Origin: CAWGMT01 sp963823675
Lineage (GTDB): Bacteria; Planctomycetota; Planctomycetia; Isosphaerales; Isosphaeraceae
DNA length: 64,000 nucleotides
Assembly: GCA_963823675.1 (NCBI GenBank)
Contig: CAWGMT010000013.1
Span: 1 to 64,000 of the forward strand
Direction: 5' to 3'
Below the pieces are notes generated by a model. The model was not told where the DNA came from and ran no database searches. It saw nothing but the letters and a program-made list of their open reading frames with translations. A program made the translations under genes and the position numbers. The stretch's first letter is position 1; each line of letters starts with the position of its first letter. Positions 1 through 8,665 of the stretch are shown piece after piece.

Positions 1-34
1 GACTTTTCTCATCGCGAAGCCGATGAGAAAAGTC
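1..34. repeat. Perfect 14-bp inverted repeat (hairpin)
   Basis: The first 14 bases (gacttttctcatcg) are the exact reverse complement of bases 21-34, with a 6-nt loop. It lies just outside the left terminal repeat of the IS91-like element at 37-2453. It may be an element-end structure or a terminator for a gene left of the window. I cannot decide which without the flanking sequence. Confidence 0.7.
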
Positions 35-36
35 TC

Positions 37-71
37 TTGGACGAAGCGTTTCGCCGCGAGATGGGGGAGCG
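37..71 (+). repeat. Left terminal inverted repeat of IS91-like element
   Basis: The sequence starting ttggacgaagcg and ending atgggggagcg matches the reverse complement of 2418-2453 apart from two or three positions near the centre. Both copies contain a small internal palindrome (gcg...cgc), as expected for single-strand hairpins recognised by HUH transposases. Confidence 0.8.
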
Positions 72-248
72 CGAGGGTGCCAATGGCGATCGTTAGGGGC
101 GGTCAGACCGTTCGATGAGCATCGGCCCGCGAAAATGACCGAGATTTCACTCCCGGTGCGCAGCGGTAGTGTGATCGCGTCCTTCGGGGCTTAAGAACAC
201 GGTACAATCGTATCGTTGTCGGCGTTTCGGGTTACTTTCCCGTCGGAG

Positions 249-1436
249 TTACGGCCCCCCCAACCGGGGATATTCGCCGAGCAGCCGCGTCCGGCAACTG
301 CCACAGTGGGGACATCGTGGTGGCTCCTCGTCATGGCCCCGCACTTTGTTGAGGGCTTCATCGGCCGTTTCGATGAGCTCGCTCAAGACCTCGGAGAGGC
401 TTGTGAGCTTCAGCGGCTGGGCGGGGTTGGCCGGCTTGGCCAGCATCAAAAGCAGCCAAGCACGGTTGGACTGGTCTCGCTTCGAGGGTGCCAGAGCCCG
501 TAGTATCGGACCTTGTGAAACCCTCGCGGCAGGACATGCTGGAGGAAGCGCCGCAAGAACTCCCCGCCCGGCAGCCGCTCGGTGCGCCACGCATCGGCGG
601 TGCGGTCTTTCCAGCGGAAGGTCACATGGGTTTGGTCCATGCCGAGAATCCGTGCGTTGGTGATGGCCGTGCGAAAGACGTACCGCGACAGATAAGTCAA
701 CACGGCATCATTACCATAGCCGTAGTGCTTGCAGAAGGAGACCCACTCCCGTTGCCAGACGCCGGCGGAGACCTCGGCGAAGACGGCCGGCGGCCGTGGC
801 CTTCAGGGCCGCGCGAAACTGCGCGGCGATCTTGCGGGAAAGGACGGCAACCGGCACGAGGAACTTTCCTCGCGCCGGCTCCCAGTGTTGGCCGTCGGCG
901 GTAATCCCGCCGCCGGTGATCAGCAGGTGCACATGGGGGTGATAGTCCAGGCGGCCGTTCCAGGTGTGGAGCACCGACAGCATGCCGGGCAAGGCCCAGA
1001 GGTGTCGTTTTTCGCCACAAAGATCCTTGACCGCCGCGGCCGAGACCTGCATCAGCAGGCCGTACATCAACTTCTGGTTGCGGCGGAACACCGCACGCAA
1101 CGGCCGGGGCACGGTCACCACGGCGTGAAAGTAGTCGCAGGGCAGCAGCTCGGCGTGACGGTCTTGGAGCCACAGCCGGGCCTGGCTTCCATGGCATTTG
1201 GGGCAGGCCCGGTTCCGGCAGCAGTGGTAGCACCAAAACGTATCGTCACAATCGTCGCAGCAGTAAAGCCGTCCCCCCAGCTCTCGAGTGCAGCAGGCGG
1301 CGATGTCTGAAAGTGCCTTCTTGTGCGAGGGCATCATCCGGTCGCCGTGTTGAGCGGTGTATTGGGGACCGAATCGGTGGACGACGTCCGCCAACTCGAA
1401 TTTCCCCTTCGGGGGGTAAACGCGGGGATCAACCAT
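249..1436 (-). pseudogene. IS91-family transposase, two frameshifts
   Basis: A HUH (Y2-type) replicase-transposase that would nick and transfer single-stranded DNA by a rolling-circle-like mechanism. Reading from ATG at 1436, the N-terminus holds zinc-finger cysteines (YCCDDCDDTFWCYHC, CPKCHG). The HUH motif HPHVHLLITGGG follows. After ATAAG near 790 the frame shifts and continues as VFAEVSAGVW...YGNDAVLTYLSRYVFRTAIT, with the conserved LPGGEFLRRF. It shifts again near 490 (YYGLWHP to SKRDQSNRAW) and ends with a second zinc ribbon (CPHCGSCRTR). The three segments join into one normal-length protein. The start overlaps the end of the upstream recombinase. The two single-base shifts mean decay or base-calling error. 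Confidence 0.85.
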
Positions 1437-2298
1437 GGCTCGGCCTCCGTCCCTCGAAGAGGCCGTCGGTGGTCTGAGCCAGGAGGTGGCGGAGCTGGTC
1501 CCGCAAGGGCTCGGTCAGGTGGGTGTAGATCTCGGTGGATCGCAGGCTTGAATGCCCGAGAAGGATCTGGATGATCCGGATGTCTACGCCCCGCTGGAGC
1601 ATGTGCGTGGCGAAGCTATGACGCAGCGAGTGCGGTCGGAAATTGGCGTTGAAGCCGCAGGCGTTCCTCGCCTGGATAAATGCGGCCCGTGCGGTCGCAT
1701 CAGGCAGGTGGGTGGTCAGCCGCCGGCTGGGAAAGAGCCACCGCCGGCTGCGGTGGGTTTTCCAGACCTCGCGGAGCATCTGGAGGGTCGATTCGGTCAG
1801 CGGGAGAATCCGCTCCTTGTTTCGCTTGCCGATGACACGCAGAACCATTTGCTTGGAGTCGACCGCGGAGATGGGGAGCGTGACCGCCTCGTTGATCCGC
1901 AAGCCATAAGCGTAGATGAGGGCAAAGCAGCCGCGATAGACAGGCTTTTGCAGGGTGGCGATCAGGCGGCGGCAGTCCTCGTCGCTGCGTACGTCGGGCA
2001 ACCGCTCCCGGCGTGGCGTGCGGACTTTTTTTTCGTGAACAGAGGCCAGTCGTAGCCAAGCGTATTGAGATAGAGGAACTTAAGCCCGAAGAAGATCGGC
2101 GAAGGTTCCCTTGGCTACTCCCAACTCATCGCGGACGTAAAGAAGGTAATCCTCGACGTTCCGCTCGCTGAGCTGATCGGGCGAGACCATGTAATAGGCT
2201 GCTAGTTGGCGAACAGCTCGGAGATACTCGCGACGGGTTCCTTCTACCAGCCCGGCGAGTTGCATGTCTCGGATCATGCGGGTTTTGAGCTCGGACAT
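1429..2298 (-). pseudogene. Tyrosine recombinase of the IS91-like element, two frameshifts
   Basis: A phage-integrase-family recombinase, expected to cut and rejoin DNA through a catalytic tyrosine. Start ATG at 2298 follows an AGGGG ribosome site. Residues 1-65 form the SAM-like core-binding domain (MSELKTRMIRDMQLAG...). The frame breaks after GTF near 2095 and again at an eight-A run (plus-strand T at 2026-2033), between PLFTKKK and VRTPRRERLPDVRSDE. The catalytic domain then continues intact to 1429: the Arg in GLRINEAVTLP, the HSLRHSF box, LLGHSS and the Tyr in TEIYTHLT. It overlaps the transposase start. The A8 run could be a slippage site or an assembly error. Confidence 0.85.
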
Positions 2299-2417
2299 TG
2301 TGATACCCCTTGAAGTGTCAGGATCAAAGGACTCCAGCCACAACGGCTGGACGACCATAGGTATCACATCACATTCGTTCGAGCTCTGGCTCCCCCAGTC
2401 CCCGAAACGGACCAAGC

Positions 2418-2453
2418 CGCTCCCCCATCTCGCGGCGAAGCCGCTTCGTCCAA
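2418..2453 (-). repeat. Right terminal inverted repeat of IS91-like element
   Basis: On the minus strand this reads ttggacgaagcggcttcgcc and ends atgggggagcg. It mirrors 37-71. The internal gcggcttcgccgc forms a 5-bp stem with a 3-nt loop. It lies 120 bp upstream of the recombinase start at 2298. Confidence 0.8.
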
Positions 2454-2704
2454 TAACAATTTAAGCCGTCGATGTCGGAACAACTCTGAATCAAGACGTG
2501 TTGTAATTCACCAGCGTCGCTGGCGGCATCCCGACCAATACCCGACCCGCCGCCGATCTTTGATGCGAATGGGGCCGACGAGCGCTCAGCTTCGTGTATC
2601 AAGGCTGATCAGCGCCTACTTGATGTTGTCGGGGCCTCGCAGCGCCGAGCAACGTTGAGTTCCTCGACGAGCGTGCAGTAGTTCAGGAATGATCGCTTGG
2701 ATTT

Positions 2705-2743
2705 GGTCGGTGAGGTCGTGGGTTCAAATCCCGTCGCCCCGAC
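2705..2743 (+). other. tRNA 3'-end fragment (tRNA-Pro-like), possible attachment site
   Basis: The segment reads like the last 39 nt of a bacterial tRNA: a T-arm gtggg-ttcaaat-cccgt followed by the acceptor strand cgccccg and discriminator a. This 3' half resembles bacterial tRNA-Pro genes. No D-arm or anticodon arm is present upstream; an 8-nt complement at 2628-2635 is 116 nt away, too far for a normal tRNA. Such 3' fragments are typical scars of integrase-mediated insertion into tRNA genes. The isotype is a guess from memory. Confidence 0.5.
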
Positions 2744-2761
2744 TTTTGCGTCTCGGCCGCA

Positions 2762-2880
2762 AGAGTAGAGAGTTGTGAGAAGAGAAAGTAGAAAGTAGAT
2801 CAGACGGTGCCGGAGAGGCGGGCATTGCCCGCCCGAACCCTTTCTCTTCTCAACTCGGTCTACTCTCAGCTCTCTACTCT
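2762..2880. repeat. Imperfect inverted repeat around a GC hairpin
   Basis: The left arm agagtagagagttgtgagaa (from 2762) is complementary to sequence at 2839-2866. The centre holds another palindrome, gcgggcattgcccgc. It is a non-coding hairpin element between the tRNA fragment and the permease operon. The rest of 2454-3176 has no supportable gene. Confidence 0.6.
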
Positions 2881-3176
2881 CCTCGTCGGGCCGTCGATGG
2901 CGTTCAGTAATGAATGGCACGTCGGGATGTTTGCGCGCGGAATTAAACGCTAACCTTTTGGCGCTGTTTCTGGTGGCGGCCCTTGCCCGTTGGCCGATGG
3001 TTGCCAAAACAGGATGTAGCGGGCAATCGCGTTTACAAGAGGCTCGGGAGCTAGCGATAAACACCAGTAGATCGGCATGTGGACCATTCGCGGTGGACTT
3101 CGCATGCCGTCTGGCACGTAATCGCGGCTAAGCAGCCACTCCTCCGGTCCAGCGCTATGTTCAGATCGCGTTGCAA

Positions 3177-5474
3177 CTACGCGGCGTAGTCACCCAATTC
3201 AACTTTCATCCAGCGACGGAACGCGGATGCGATGATCGCCACAGCAACCGCGCCCCACGCCAAGCCGAGCCCCAGCAACAGCCAATGCGACAAGTTCGGC
3301 AGATCGGGGGGGAGCATTTTTATGCCCAGCGCCGGCATGAACAGCAAAGCGCTGCCGGCTCCTGCATACAAAAATACCCAGCCGATCACGAAGCCGGCAA
3401 GTGCGGCAACCCAGCCCCGCCGGATCGTATTCAGCCAGGAAATGACCCCACAGGCCAAAGCCGTATGAGCGGCCAGATACACGGTCAGCGAGACGGTCCA
3501 GAGGGGGGTCCAACTCTGCGGGTCTGCCAGACAGGTCAGTGCCGCCACGACGGCGACGTAAAAACAGACCATCGGCGCACAATCCCAGGCGAACGCAGTC
3601 ATCATTTCCCGCACCAGTTGCCGACGGGAAACCGGACGCAACGACTCAACAGCCAGCAGGCGGCAACGCCCGCGCCAGATCAGTCCCAGATAGGCGAAAC
3701 AGAAGTCGGGAAACATCAGCGGCGCCATGACGAAAGGAGGACCCTGACCCTGTGTATTTGTGATGAAATCAGCGAACTCGAAATCCATCCCTTTCCAGAT
3801 TTCCGGGACCAGCGACCCGGCGCCGATCATTACGCACACAACCAGGCAGTATGCCGGTGCAAGCTTCCCATTGAGCGCGTTTCCAGCGATCCACAGATTG
3901 CTGCGTCGACGCCACCCCGGCTGCCCGGCCTGGTCGATCGCACGGGCCAATCTGCGATCGAGCAGGATCCGCCATGACGATATTGCCCCGCCGCCTTGTT
4001 GTTGTCGCCGCACAACCTGAGCCAGCCAGGCGCCCTGCTGGCTGAGGATGAGGCCCAGGGGTGGCGTTCCCATTCCCGCCTCCTCGAATTCGACGTGCGC
4101 GCGATAGAATTTCCGGACAAAAAGCACATTGCCGAGCACACCGCCGATGATCATGACGATTGCCAGACCGGGTTCGTGGCCGCGCAGGAACCAGTCGAAG
4201 GCAGATTGATTGCGCAGCATGACGAGTAAGAGTAACACCAGGGGAAACCAGAGGGCACCCATCATCTGAATCGGAATGATCATCCAACGACGCGGGTGCG
4301 GGCTGGCCCGTTGTGTGCGAGCGAGCAGGTCCAGCAGGTCCAAATTCAGAATCAGGCTGCCAATGACCAGCCAGATCGCCGTGCTGATTCCCACGAGCGG
4401 CAGGATGGGGATTGTCGCGGAGGCCAGGAGACACGCCGGAACCAGCACGCTACACAGCCACAGGACCGTTGCCGGTATGAGATGCGGCACGGCATAGCCG
4501 GGAGTCAACCGCGCCGCGGGATGGGCAAATTGACTGTTCAATTGGAGAGCCAGCAAAAAGATCAAAATGCCGGTGAGCACGCCCACCGGCATACATTTCA
4601 CCTGTCGCGCGACATCGATTTGAACCGGACGAACCGCGATGCCCGGCAATTCCCTGGCAAGCGCATCAAAGCCCGGAAACCCGCGCGAGTGCTCATCGAC
4701 GAACCACCGCTGCAAGCCCGTCGCGGCCAGTAGGTCGTCGAGATCCGATATCCAGATCCCTCGCGGGATGATTGAGCCAGCCTCCCGATAATGGGTTGCC
4801 ACCAAGGTGCGCAAGTGCGGCATGCGGCGGAGCTGCCCCAGCACGTGAACCCGATTTTCGACAAAGTTGTCCAGCACGACATTTTGCAGAGACTCCAGCG
4901 ACTCCAGGCCTTCCAACCCCTCGTCGAATGTGCAGCCGCTCAGGTCGAGAAAATGAAGTTTTCGCAATCGGGCGATCTGCCGCATTCCGAAGGGTGATAC
5001 GACCCCGTCGTATTTCAGGGCCGTGATCTGGTCGAGCTCTCCCAGCGCCTGCCATTCGTCATCCGTCAGGTAACCGCGAAATTGCAAAGTGAGCGTCCTC
5101 AATCGCCGGCATTCTTTCAGTTGACGCAGGTGTTTTGATGAAAACGGCGGGTACGTGATTTCTTCACGCCGACCGTCGGGCCAGACCCGAACCGGTTTGC
5201 TTCCCTCGGCGATCTCGTTGTGCCAGAAGATCGTCGCGGCCCGCACGTTTCGATCGAACGTTCCTGCGTCAAATCTCTGAATCGATTCGAGGTCAGTCAG
5301 GTTCAGCGTCTGCATTGACTGCGGCGGCGCCGGAGCGACCGACTGCTGCGCGGCAGCCCGGCTGAAACCCGAATTGGCGACGGCAATTACGCCAACGATG
5401 TACAACGTGCCCAAGACCCAGAACGCGGGTCGCGTGACGTACGTCACAAGCACCTGAGAGATGCGGTTCAGCAT
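3177..5474 (-). CDS. LRR-bearing membrane permease of an ABC exporter
   Basis: A 765-residue protein that I read as the membrane partner of the ABC ATPase encoded immediately upstream, whose gene it overlaps by 7 nt. One N-terminal transmembrane segment (residues 15-35) is followed by a soluble region, about residues 50-300. That region contains leucine-rich-repeat-like turns (LRTLTLQFRGYLTDDEWQAL, LHFLDLSGCTFDEGLEGLES), presumably outside the membrane. The C-terminal two thirds has about ten hydrophobic helices. Planctomycetes often encode LRR-like repeat domains in membrane proteins, but the substrate cannot be deduced. It is the last gene of a three-gene operon controlled by the GntR-type repressor. 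Confidence 0.7.
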   Translation of the reverse strand: MLNRISQVLVTYVTRPAFWVLGTLYIVGVIAVANSGFSRAAAQQSVAPAPPQSMQTLNLTDLESIQRFDAGTFDRNVRAATIFWHNEIAEGSKPVRVWPDGRREEITYPPFSSKHLRQLKECRRLRTLTLQFRGYLTDDEWQALGELDQITALKYDGVVSPFGMRQIARLRKLHFLDLSGCTFDEGLEGLESLESLQNVVLDNFVENRVHVLGQLRRMPHLRTLVATHYREAGSIIPRGIWISDLDDLLAATGLQRWFVDEHSRGFPGFDALARELPGIAVRPVQIDVARQVKCMPVGVLTGILIFLLALQLNSQFAHPAARLTPGYAVPHLIPATVLWLCSVLVPACLLASATIPILPLVGISTAIWLVIGSLILNLDLLDLLARTQRASPHPRRWMIIPIQMMGALWFPLVLLLLVMLRNQSAFDWFLRGHEPGLAIVMIIGGVLGNVLFVRKFYRAHVEFEEAGMGTPPLGLILSQQGAWLAQVVRRQQQGGGAISSWRILLDRRLARAIDQAGQPGWRRRSNLWIAGNALNGKLAPAYCLVVCVMIGAGSLVPEIWKGMDFEFADFITNTQGQGPPFVMAPLMFPDFCFAYLGLIWRGRCRLLAVESLRPVSRRQLVREMMTAFAWDCAPMVCFYVAVVAALTCLADPQSWTPLWTVSLTVYLAAHTALACGVISWLNTIRRGWVAALAGFVIGWVFLYAGAGSALLFMPALGIKMLPPDLPNLSHWLLLGLGLAWGAVAVAIIASAFRRWMKVELGDYAA

Positions 5475-6355
5475 GATGACTGATTCAGTTCCAGAAAAAT
5501 GTCTTCGAGGTTCAAGTCTTCGACGCTCACGTCGGCTTGCCAGCGGGTCCGCAGCTCGTCGAGCATCTCGGTGCTGGCCTCGGTCGTCGAGACGAGGGCC
5601 GTGGAACCGACAACCTCGGTGCGCAAAGCTCCCGGCACCCGAAACGTACCCGGCAGGTCCTGCGCGGCGCGGATTCGCAGCCGCTTGATGCGGTCTTTCA
5701 TCGAACCGAGTTCTTCGAACAGCGAAATTCGCCCCTCGCGCAAGAGGGCCACGTGCGAGGCCACCCGTTCGAGGTCCGAGGTGATGTGCGTCGAAAACAA
5801 GACCGTATGCTGCAGATCCTGTGTCACTTCCAGCAGCGACTTGAGAAAACCACGCCGCGCAGCGGGGTCGAGGGCAGCGGCCGGTTCGTCCAGGACGAGC
5901 AGTTCCGGCCGATGCCCCAGCGAGAGGATCAGGCCCAACTTTTGCAACTCACCTGGCGAAAATGGCCCGATCCGCTGATCGGCGGGCACATGCCAGCGGC
6001 GCAGCAGGTCATTTGTCAGGGTGTGGTCCCAGTGCGGATAGAACGCCGCGGTGTAATTGATCACTTGTGGCGCTGTCATCCAGGGATAAAGCCGCACGTC
6101 CTGCGGCACGTAGCCCAGCCGGCCCTTGGTCGTCGCGCTGAGCGACCACGAGTCGTCGCCGAAAACGCGCGACGACCCCGCTGAGCGCCGCAACAGGCCG
6201 AGCAGGCACTTGATGAGCGTCGATTTTCCTGATCCATTGGTCCCCAGCAGCCCCACGACCGTTCCGCGCGAGATTGCCAGGTCAACCTGGCGGAGGACGA
6301 CGTTGTGGCCAAAGGATTTCCCCAGGCCTTCCAATTGAATGACGGGTTCGTTCAT
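5468..6355 (-). CDS. ABC transporter ATP-binding protein
   Basis: A 295-residue ABC ATPase that energises the neighbouring permease. Visible motifs in order: Walker A GTNGSGKST (residues 37-45), Q-loop region GYVPQDVR, signature FSPGELQKLGL, Walker B LLVLDEPAAALDP and the H-loop in FSTHITSD. The domain order and the roughly 70-residue C-terminal tail fit the drug/antibiotic-type exporters paired with YtrA-like GntR regulators. Its start overlaps the stop of the regulator by 4 nt (ATGA), and its end overlaps the permease start, so the three genes are translationally coupled. Confidence 0.92.
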   Translation of the reverse strand: MNEPVIQLEGLGKSFGHNVVLRQVDLAISRGTVVGLLGTNGSGKSTLIKCLLGLLRRSAGSSRVFGDDSWSLSATTKGRLGYVPQDVRLYPWMTAPQVINYTAAFYPHWDHTLTNDLLRRWHVPADQRIGPFSPGELQKLGLILSLGHRPELLVLDEPAAALDPAARRGFLKSLLEVTQDLQHTVLFSTHITSDLERVASHVALLREGRISLFEELGSMKDRIKRLRIRAAQDLPGTFRVPGALRTEVVGSTALVSTTEASTEMLDELRTRWQADVSVEDLNLEDIFLELNQSSC

Positions 6356-6747
6356 GAGCGGCGGTCCTGGAGGATCATCTTGACGACGGCGAGGATCTGC
6401 TCATCGGAAAGGCCCAATTGCAGACCGCGGGTAACGACATGTTCTGCGACTTCGCGCAACTCTTTCTGGCGATCGGCGACGCGGGCCGTCGTTGCCTGCT
6501 CGCGAACGCGCATGCCCGTTCCACGATCGCGCTCGAGCACGCCTTCGACCTCTAACCGGGCGTACGCCTTTGAGACAGTCATCATGTTGATTTCGAGATC
6601 GACAGCCATCTGGCGGACACTGGGGAGCAGATCGCCTGGTCTCAGGCGACCGCTCGTCACGAGGGCCAGAACCTGATCAATGATCTGGCGATAAATGGGA
6701 ACGCCGGACGACGGATGAATCTGAAAATCGACGGGCGGCCTTGTCAT
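6352..6747 (-). CDS. GntR-family (YtrA-type) transcriptional regulator
   Basis: A 131-residue repressor with an N-terminal winged helix (GVPIYRQIIDQVLALVTSGRL...LPSVRQMAVDLEINMMTVSKAYARLEVEGVLERDRGTGMRV). The C-terminus is a short helical tail rather than a large ligand domain, as in the YtrA subfamily. This subfamily usually represses its own operon together with ABC exporter genes, which matches the two genes downstream. The ATG at 6747 sits directly after a -35/-10 promoter and a quasi-palindromic operator with no room for a Shine-Dalgarno sequence, so the mRNA is predicted to be leaderless and autoregulated. Confidence 0.9.
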   Translation of the reverse strand: MTRPPVDFQIHPSSGVPIYRQIIDQVLALVTSGRLRPGDLLPSVRQMAVDLEINMMTVSKAYARLEVEGVLERDRGTGMRVREQATTARVADRQKELREVAEHVVTRGLQLGLSDEQILAVVKMILQDRRS

Positions 6748-6784
6748 AGTGTATCACTATACTGATGCACTTTACGGAAGTCAA
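6748..6784 (-). promoter_or_regulatory. Promoter-operator of the GntR/ABC operon
   Basis: On the minus strand TTGACT (6784-6779), a 17-nt spacer and TATAGT (6761-6756) form a near-consensus sigma-70 promoter. The start codon follows the -10 box after 8 nt, so transcription should begin at or next to the ATG. The 16-nt quasi-palindrome with half-sites AGTGTA/TATACT (6748-6763) covers the -10 and start region and looks like a GntR operator. Binding there would block the polymerase. Confidence 0.7.
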
Positions 6785-7250
6785 CGGGCATGGGAAATGC
6801 ATTGAGCCACAGTCCCAGCGCCGGCAGTCCCGGCCACCGCTCGTTTCGGAGCAGGGCCAGATTTGTGGCCAGGCACGAGAGACCGAGGGCTGGAACTGAG
6901 ACGGTTCGGGATCGAACAACCGGTCACCGACTTCTTTTTTTGGGTGCTCGAGCAGATTCCCCAGGAGACGTAAACCGCAAACCAAGAGTGTCAGACCCGA
7001 ATACCCGCGATAAAAAGTTCTAACGGTGTCCAGTCGCCTCGACTATTTTTCTCGCATCGTTGTTTTGTGGCTCTTTTTTGGGGTTTTACCTGGTTCAATC
7101 GCAAACGGAGGCAACGGAGTGCCATGGAGACAGTGCAGATCGCGGCGATTGTAGTTCGCACCGAAAAAGATTTCCGTTTCATGTCGATTCGCTTCAGTGC
7201 CGTTCGACAATATTGCTGTTACAGCAAAACATCAACCGAGGAGAATGGAC
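6785..7250. other. Gene-free region with a conserved motif
   Basis: No gene is supported here. The segment 6999-7045 (with aaaaagttctaacggtgtcc) recurs in related form at 9164-9214 (aaaaagttcgaacggtgtcc), flanked by similar sequence on both sides. The copies lie 206 and 150 bp before plus-strand genes. This may be a promoter-type element or a degraded repeat. Confidence 0.4.
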
Positions 7251-7607
7251 ATGCGCTTCATCAGCATTTTAACGCACAATCCAGCTAATCGCTTGCCGAC
7301 AGAGGCCGAGATGGCGTCCATGCACAAGCTCATAGTAGAGGGCATGAAGGCGGGGTGGCTGCTCGAATGCGAGGGCGTGACCTTTGGCACCACAGGCGTC
7401 CGCGTGCACAAAGCTGCCAGCGGCGAGGTCACAGTCACCGACGGCCCTTTCGCCGAGACTAAAGAGGTCCTCGGCGGCTACGCCCTCTTCAACTCCGCGA
7501 GCAAGGAAGAAGCAGTTGAACACACGCGGCGTTTCCTCGACCACGTCTGCCAGGGAACCTGGGAGACCTACCAGCTTTTCGAGATGCCGACGGGAGAAGG
7601 ACAGTAG
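7251..7607 (+). CDS. YCII-related (DGPF domain) protein
   Basis: A 118-residue protein of the YCII/DGPF family, small dimeric ferredoxin-like proteins often found near ECF sigma factors; their biochemical role is unclear. The family signature VTVTDGPFAETKEVLGGYALF is present around residues 60-80. I chose the ATG at 7251 because GAGGAG (7238-7243) lies 7 nt upstream; an alternative ATG at 7245 is too close to it. It appears monocistronic. No ECF sigma gene is adjacent in this window. Confidence 0.88.
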   Translation: MRFISILTHNPANRLPTEAEMASMHKLIVEGMKAGWLLECEGVTFGTTGVRVHKAASGEVTVTDGPFAETKEVLGGYALFNSASKEEAVEHTRRFLDHVCQGTWETYQLFEMPTGEGQ

Positions 7608-7682
7608 TTTTTCGGAACCAGATTTTCAGGTGTGTGGGATGCCGACATCAAGATGATGGTACCCGGCGCCGACGGAAAGGTA

Positions 7683-7720
7683 GGGGACGGAAACAGGGAC
7701 GGGGGACGGAAACAGGGACG
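7683..7720 (+). repeat. Tandem ggggacggaaacagggacg repeats before RAYT
   Basis: Two copies of a 19-nt unit lie head to tail 47 nt upstream of the truncated REP-associated transposase. Short repeats of this type commonly flank RAYT genes and may be recognition sequence for the transposase. Confidence 0.6.
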
Positions 7721-7766
7721 CAACTAGTATTGACGCCGATCCGGCGTTTTGGTATCCCTCCCTGCT

Positions 7767-8164
7767 ATGCCAAGAACAGCGAGAGTAGCGCCTGGGGGAT
7801 TGGTTTATCACGTCCTTAACCGATCGGTCGGCAGGATGCAGATGTTCCGTAAGGAGGCTGACTTTGAGGCGTTCGAGCGCGTCATGGTCGAGTCGCACCA
7901 GCGGCAGCCTCTGCGTATCCTGTCGTATTGTGTTTTGTCCAATCACTGGCACTTTGTTGGCTGGCCGGAGGAGGATGGTCAATTGACAGGCTTCTTCCGG
8001 AAGCTTGCGCACACGCACGCGATGCGCTGGCGCGTTTCGCACCGAACCGTGCGGTACGGGCACCTCTATCATGGACGGTTCAAGAGTTTCCCGGTGCAGA
8101 GTGACGACCACTTGTTGTCCTTGGTGCGCTACGTCGAGCGAAATCCCGTTACCGCTTCTCTCCA
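7767..8164 (+). pseudogene. REP-associated tyrosine transposase (RAYT), 3' truncated
   Basis: A Y1-type single-strand transposase related to IS200/IS605 TnpA. It starts MPRTARVAPGGLVYHVLNRS, contains the metal-binding NHWHFV motif (residues 57-62) and the conserved GHLYHGRFKSF...LVRYVERNP block. After NPVTA, near 8150, homology stops and the frame runs out a few codons later, exactly where the oppositely oriented SRPBCC gene ends at 8149. RAYTs normally extend tens of residues further, so this copy is truncated by a rearrangement. RAYTs mobilise REP palindromes, and several palindrome families occur in this window. Confidence 0.8.
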
Positions 8165-8665
8165 CCGTACCGCTTGTCGAGCTTCGAGAGTTGGCTCGTG
8201 AAGCCCTCCGTCTGCATGTTCGTGAACTCTTCGTTGTGCATGGGATCCAGCGTGACCACCATCCGCACGGTCGCGCCCGACGGGAAGAACTCCGCCACGA
8301 TCGTGCTCTCGTAGGGTATCATCCCCGGCAGGAAGTCGATCACGCTCGTAATCGCCAGCCGCTCATGCGGCCTGATCTCCGTGAACCTCGCGCGCTTCGT
8401 GGGAAGTTGGACGGCCCATTTGCTTCATCGCCGCGATCATCTCGGGTGAATCGGCGATCATGTCGTAGTGCAGCATGCCGCCTTGGTGTGCTTCGAGAGC
8501 ATGGACTTCGACGCGGAATCCGTCGGGTCCCCACCACGACTCAAAGCCCTGCTTCGTGGTCCACAATTCCCAGAGTTCCACGACCTTTGCCCGGTACGTG
8601 CGCTCGATGACAACCTTTGGTCTGGTCGTGGGGCCAGCGGCTGCGGACTTACTCTTTTCGTTCAT
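8149..8665 (-). pseudogene. SRPBCC/AHSA1-domain protein, one frameshift
   Basis: An activator-of-Hsp90-ATPase-homologue (SRPBCC) protein, a helix-grip fold with a hydrophobic pocket. The first part (VVIERTYRAKVVELWELWTTKQGFESWWGP) is in one frame and breaks near 8390 within a gcgcgcg run. The missing stretch RFTEIRPHERLAITSVIDFLPG and the rest follow in another frame to 8149. Joined, it gives a normal protein of about 170 residues. It overlaps the ArsR gene by 4 nt. ArsR-SRPBCC pairs are common, the SRPBCC protein acting downstream of the repressor. The frame break may be an assembly error. Confidence 0.8.

Larger units (their letters stand above)
37..2453 (-). mobile_element. IS91-like element with tyrosine recombinase, decayed
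   Basis: The unit contains a HUH-type (Y2) transposase and a tyrosine recombinase on the minus strand, overlapping by 8 nt. It is bounded by near-identical inverted repeats at 37-71 and 2418-2453. Both genes carry two frameshifts each, so the element is probably immobile unless the shifts are sequence errors. Classic IS91 elements have no terminal inverted repeats, but some relatives carry an integrase upstream of the transposase as seen here. The boundaries are inferred from the repeats; no target-site duplication was identified. Confidence 0.75.

Noticed and set aside
2628..2743. Complete tRNA gene
   Set aside because: 116 nt long with no D-arm or anticodon arm between the outer complements; only the 3' part is tRNA-like.
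2609..3064. 151-residue minus-strand frame with VGATGFEPTTSPTK
   Set aside because: The peptide is the antisense translation of a tRNA T-arm/acceptor end, a frequent false gene.
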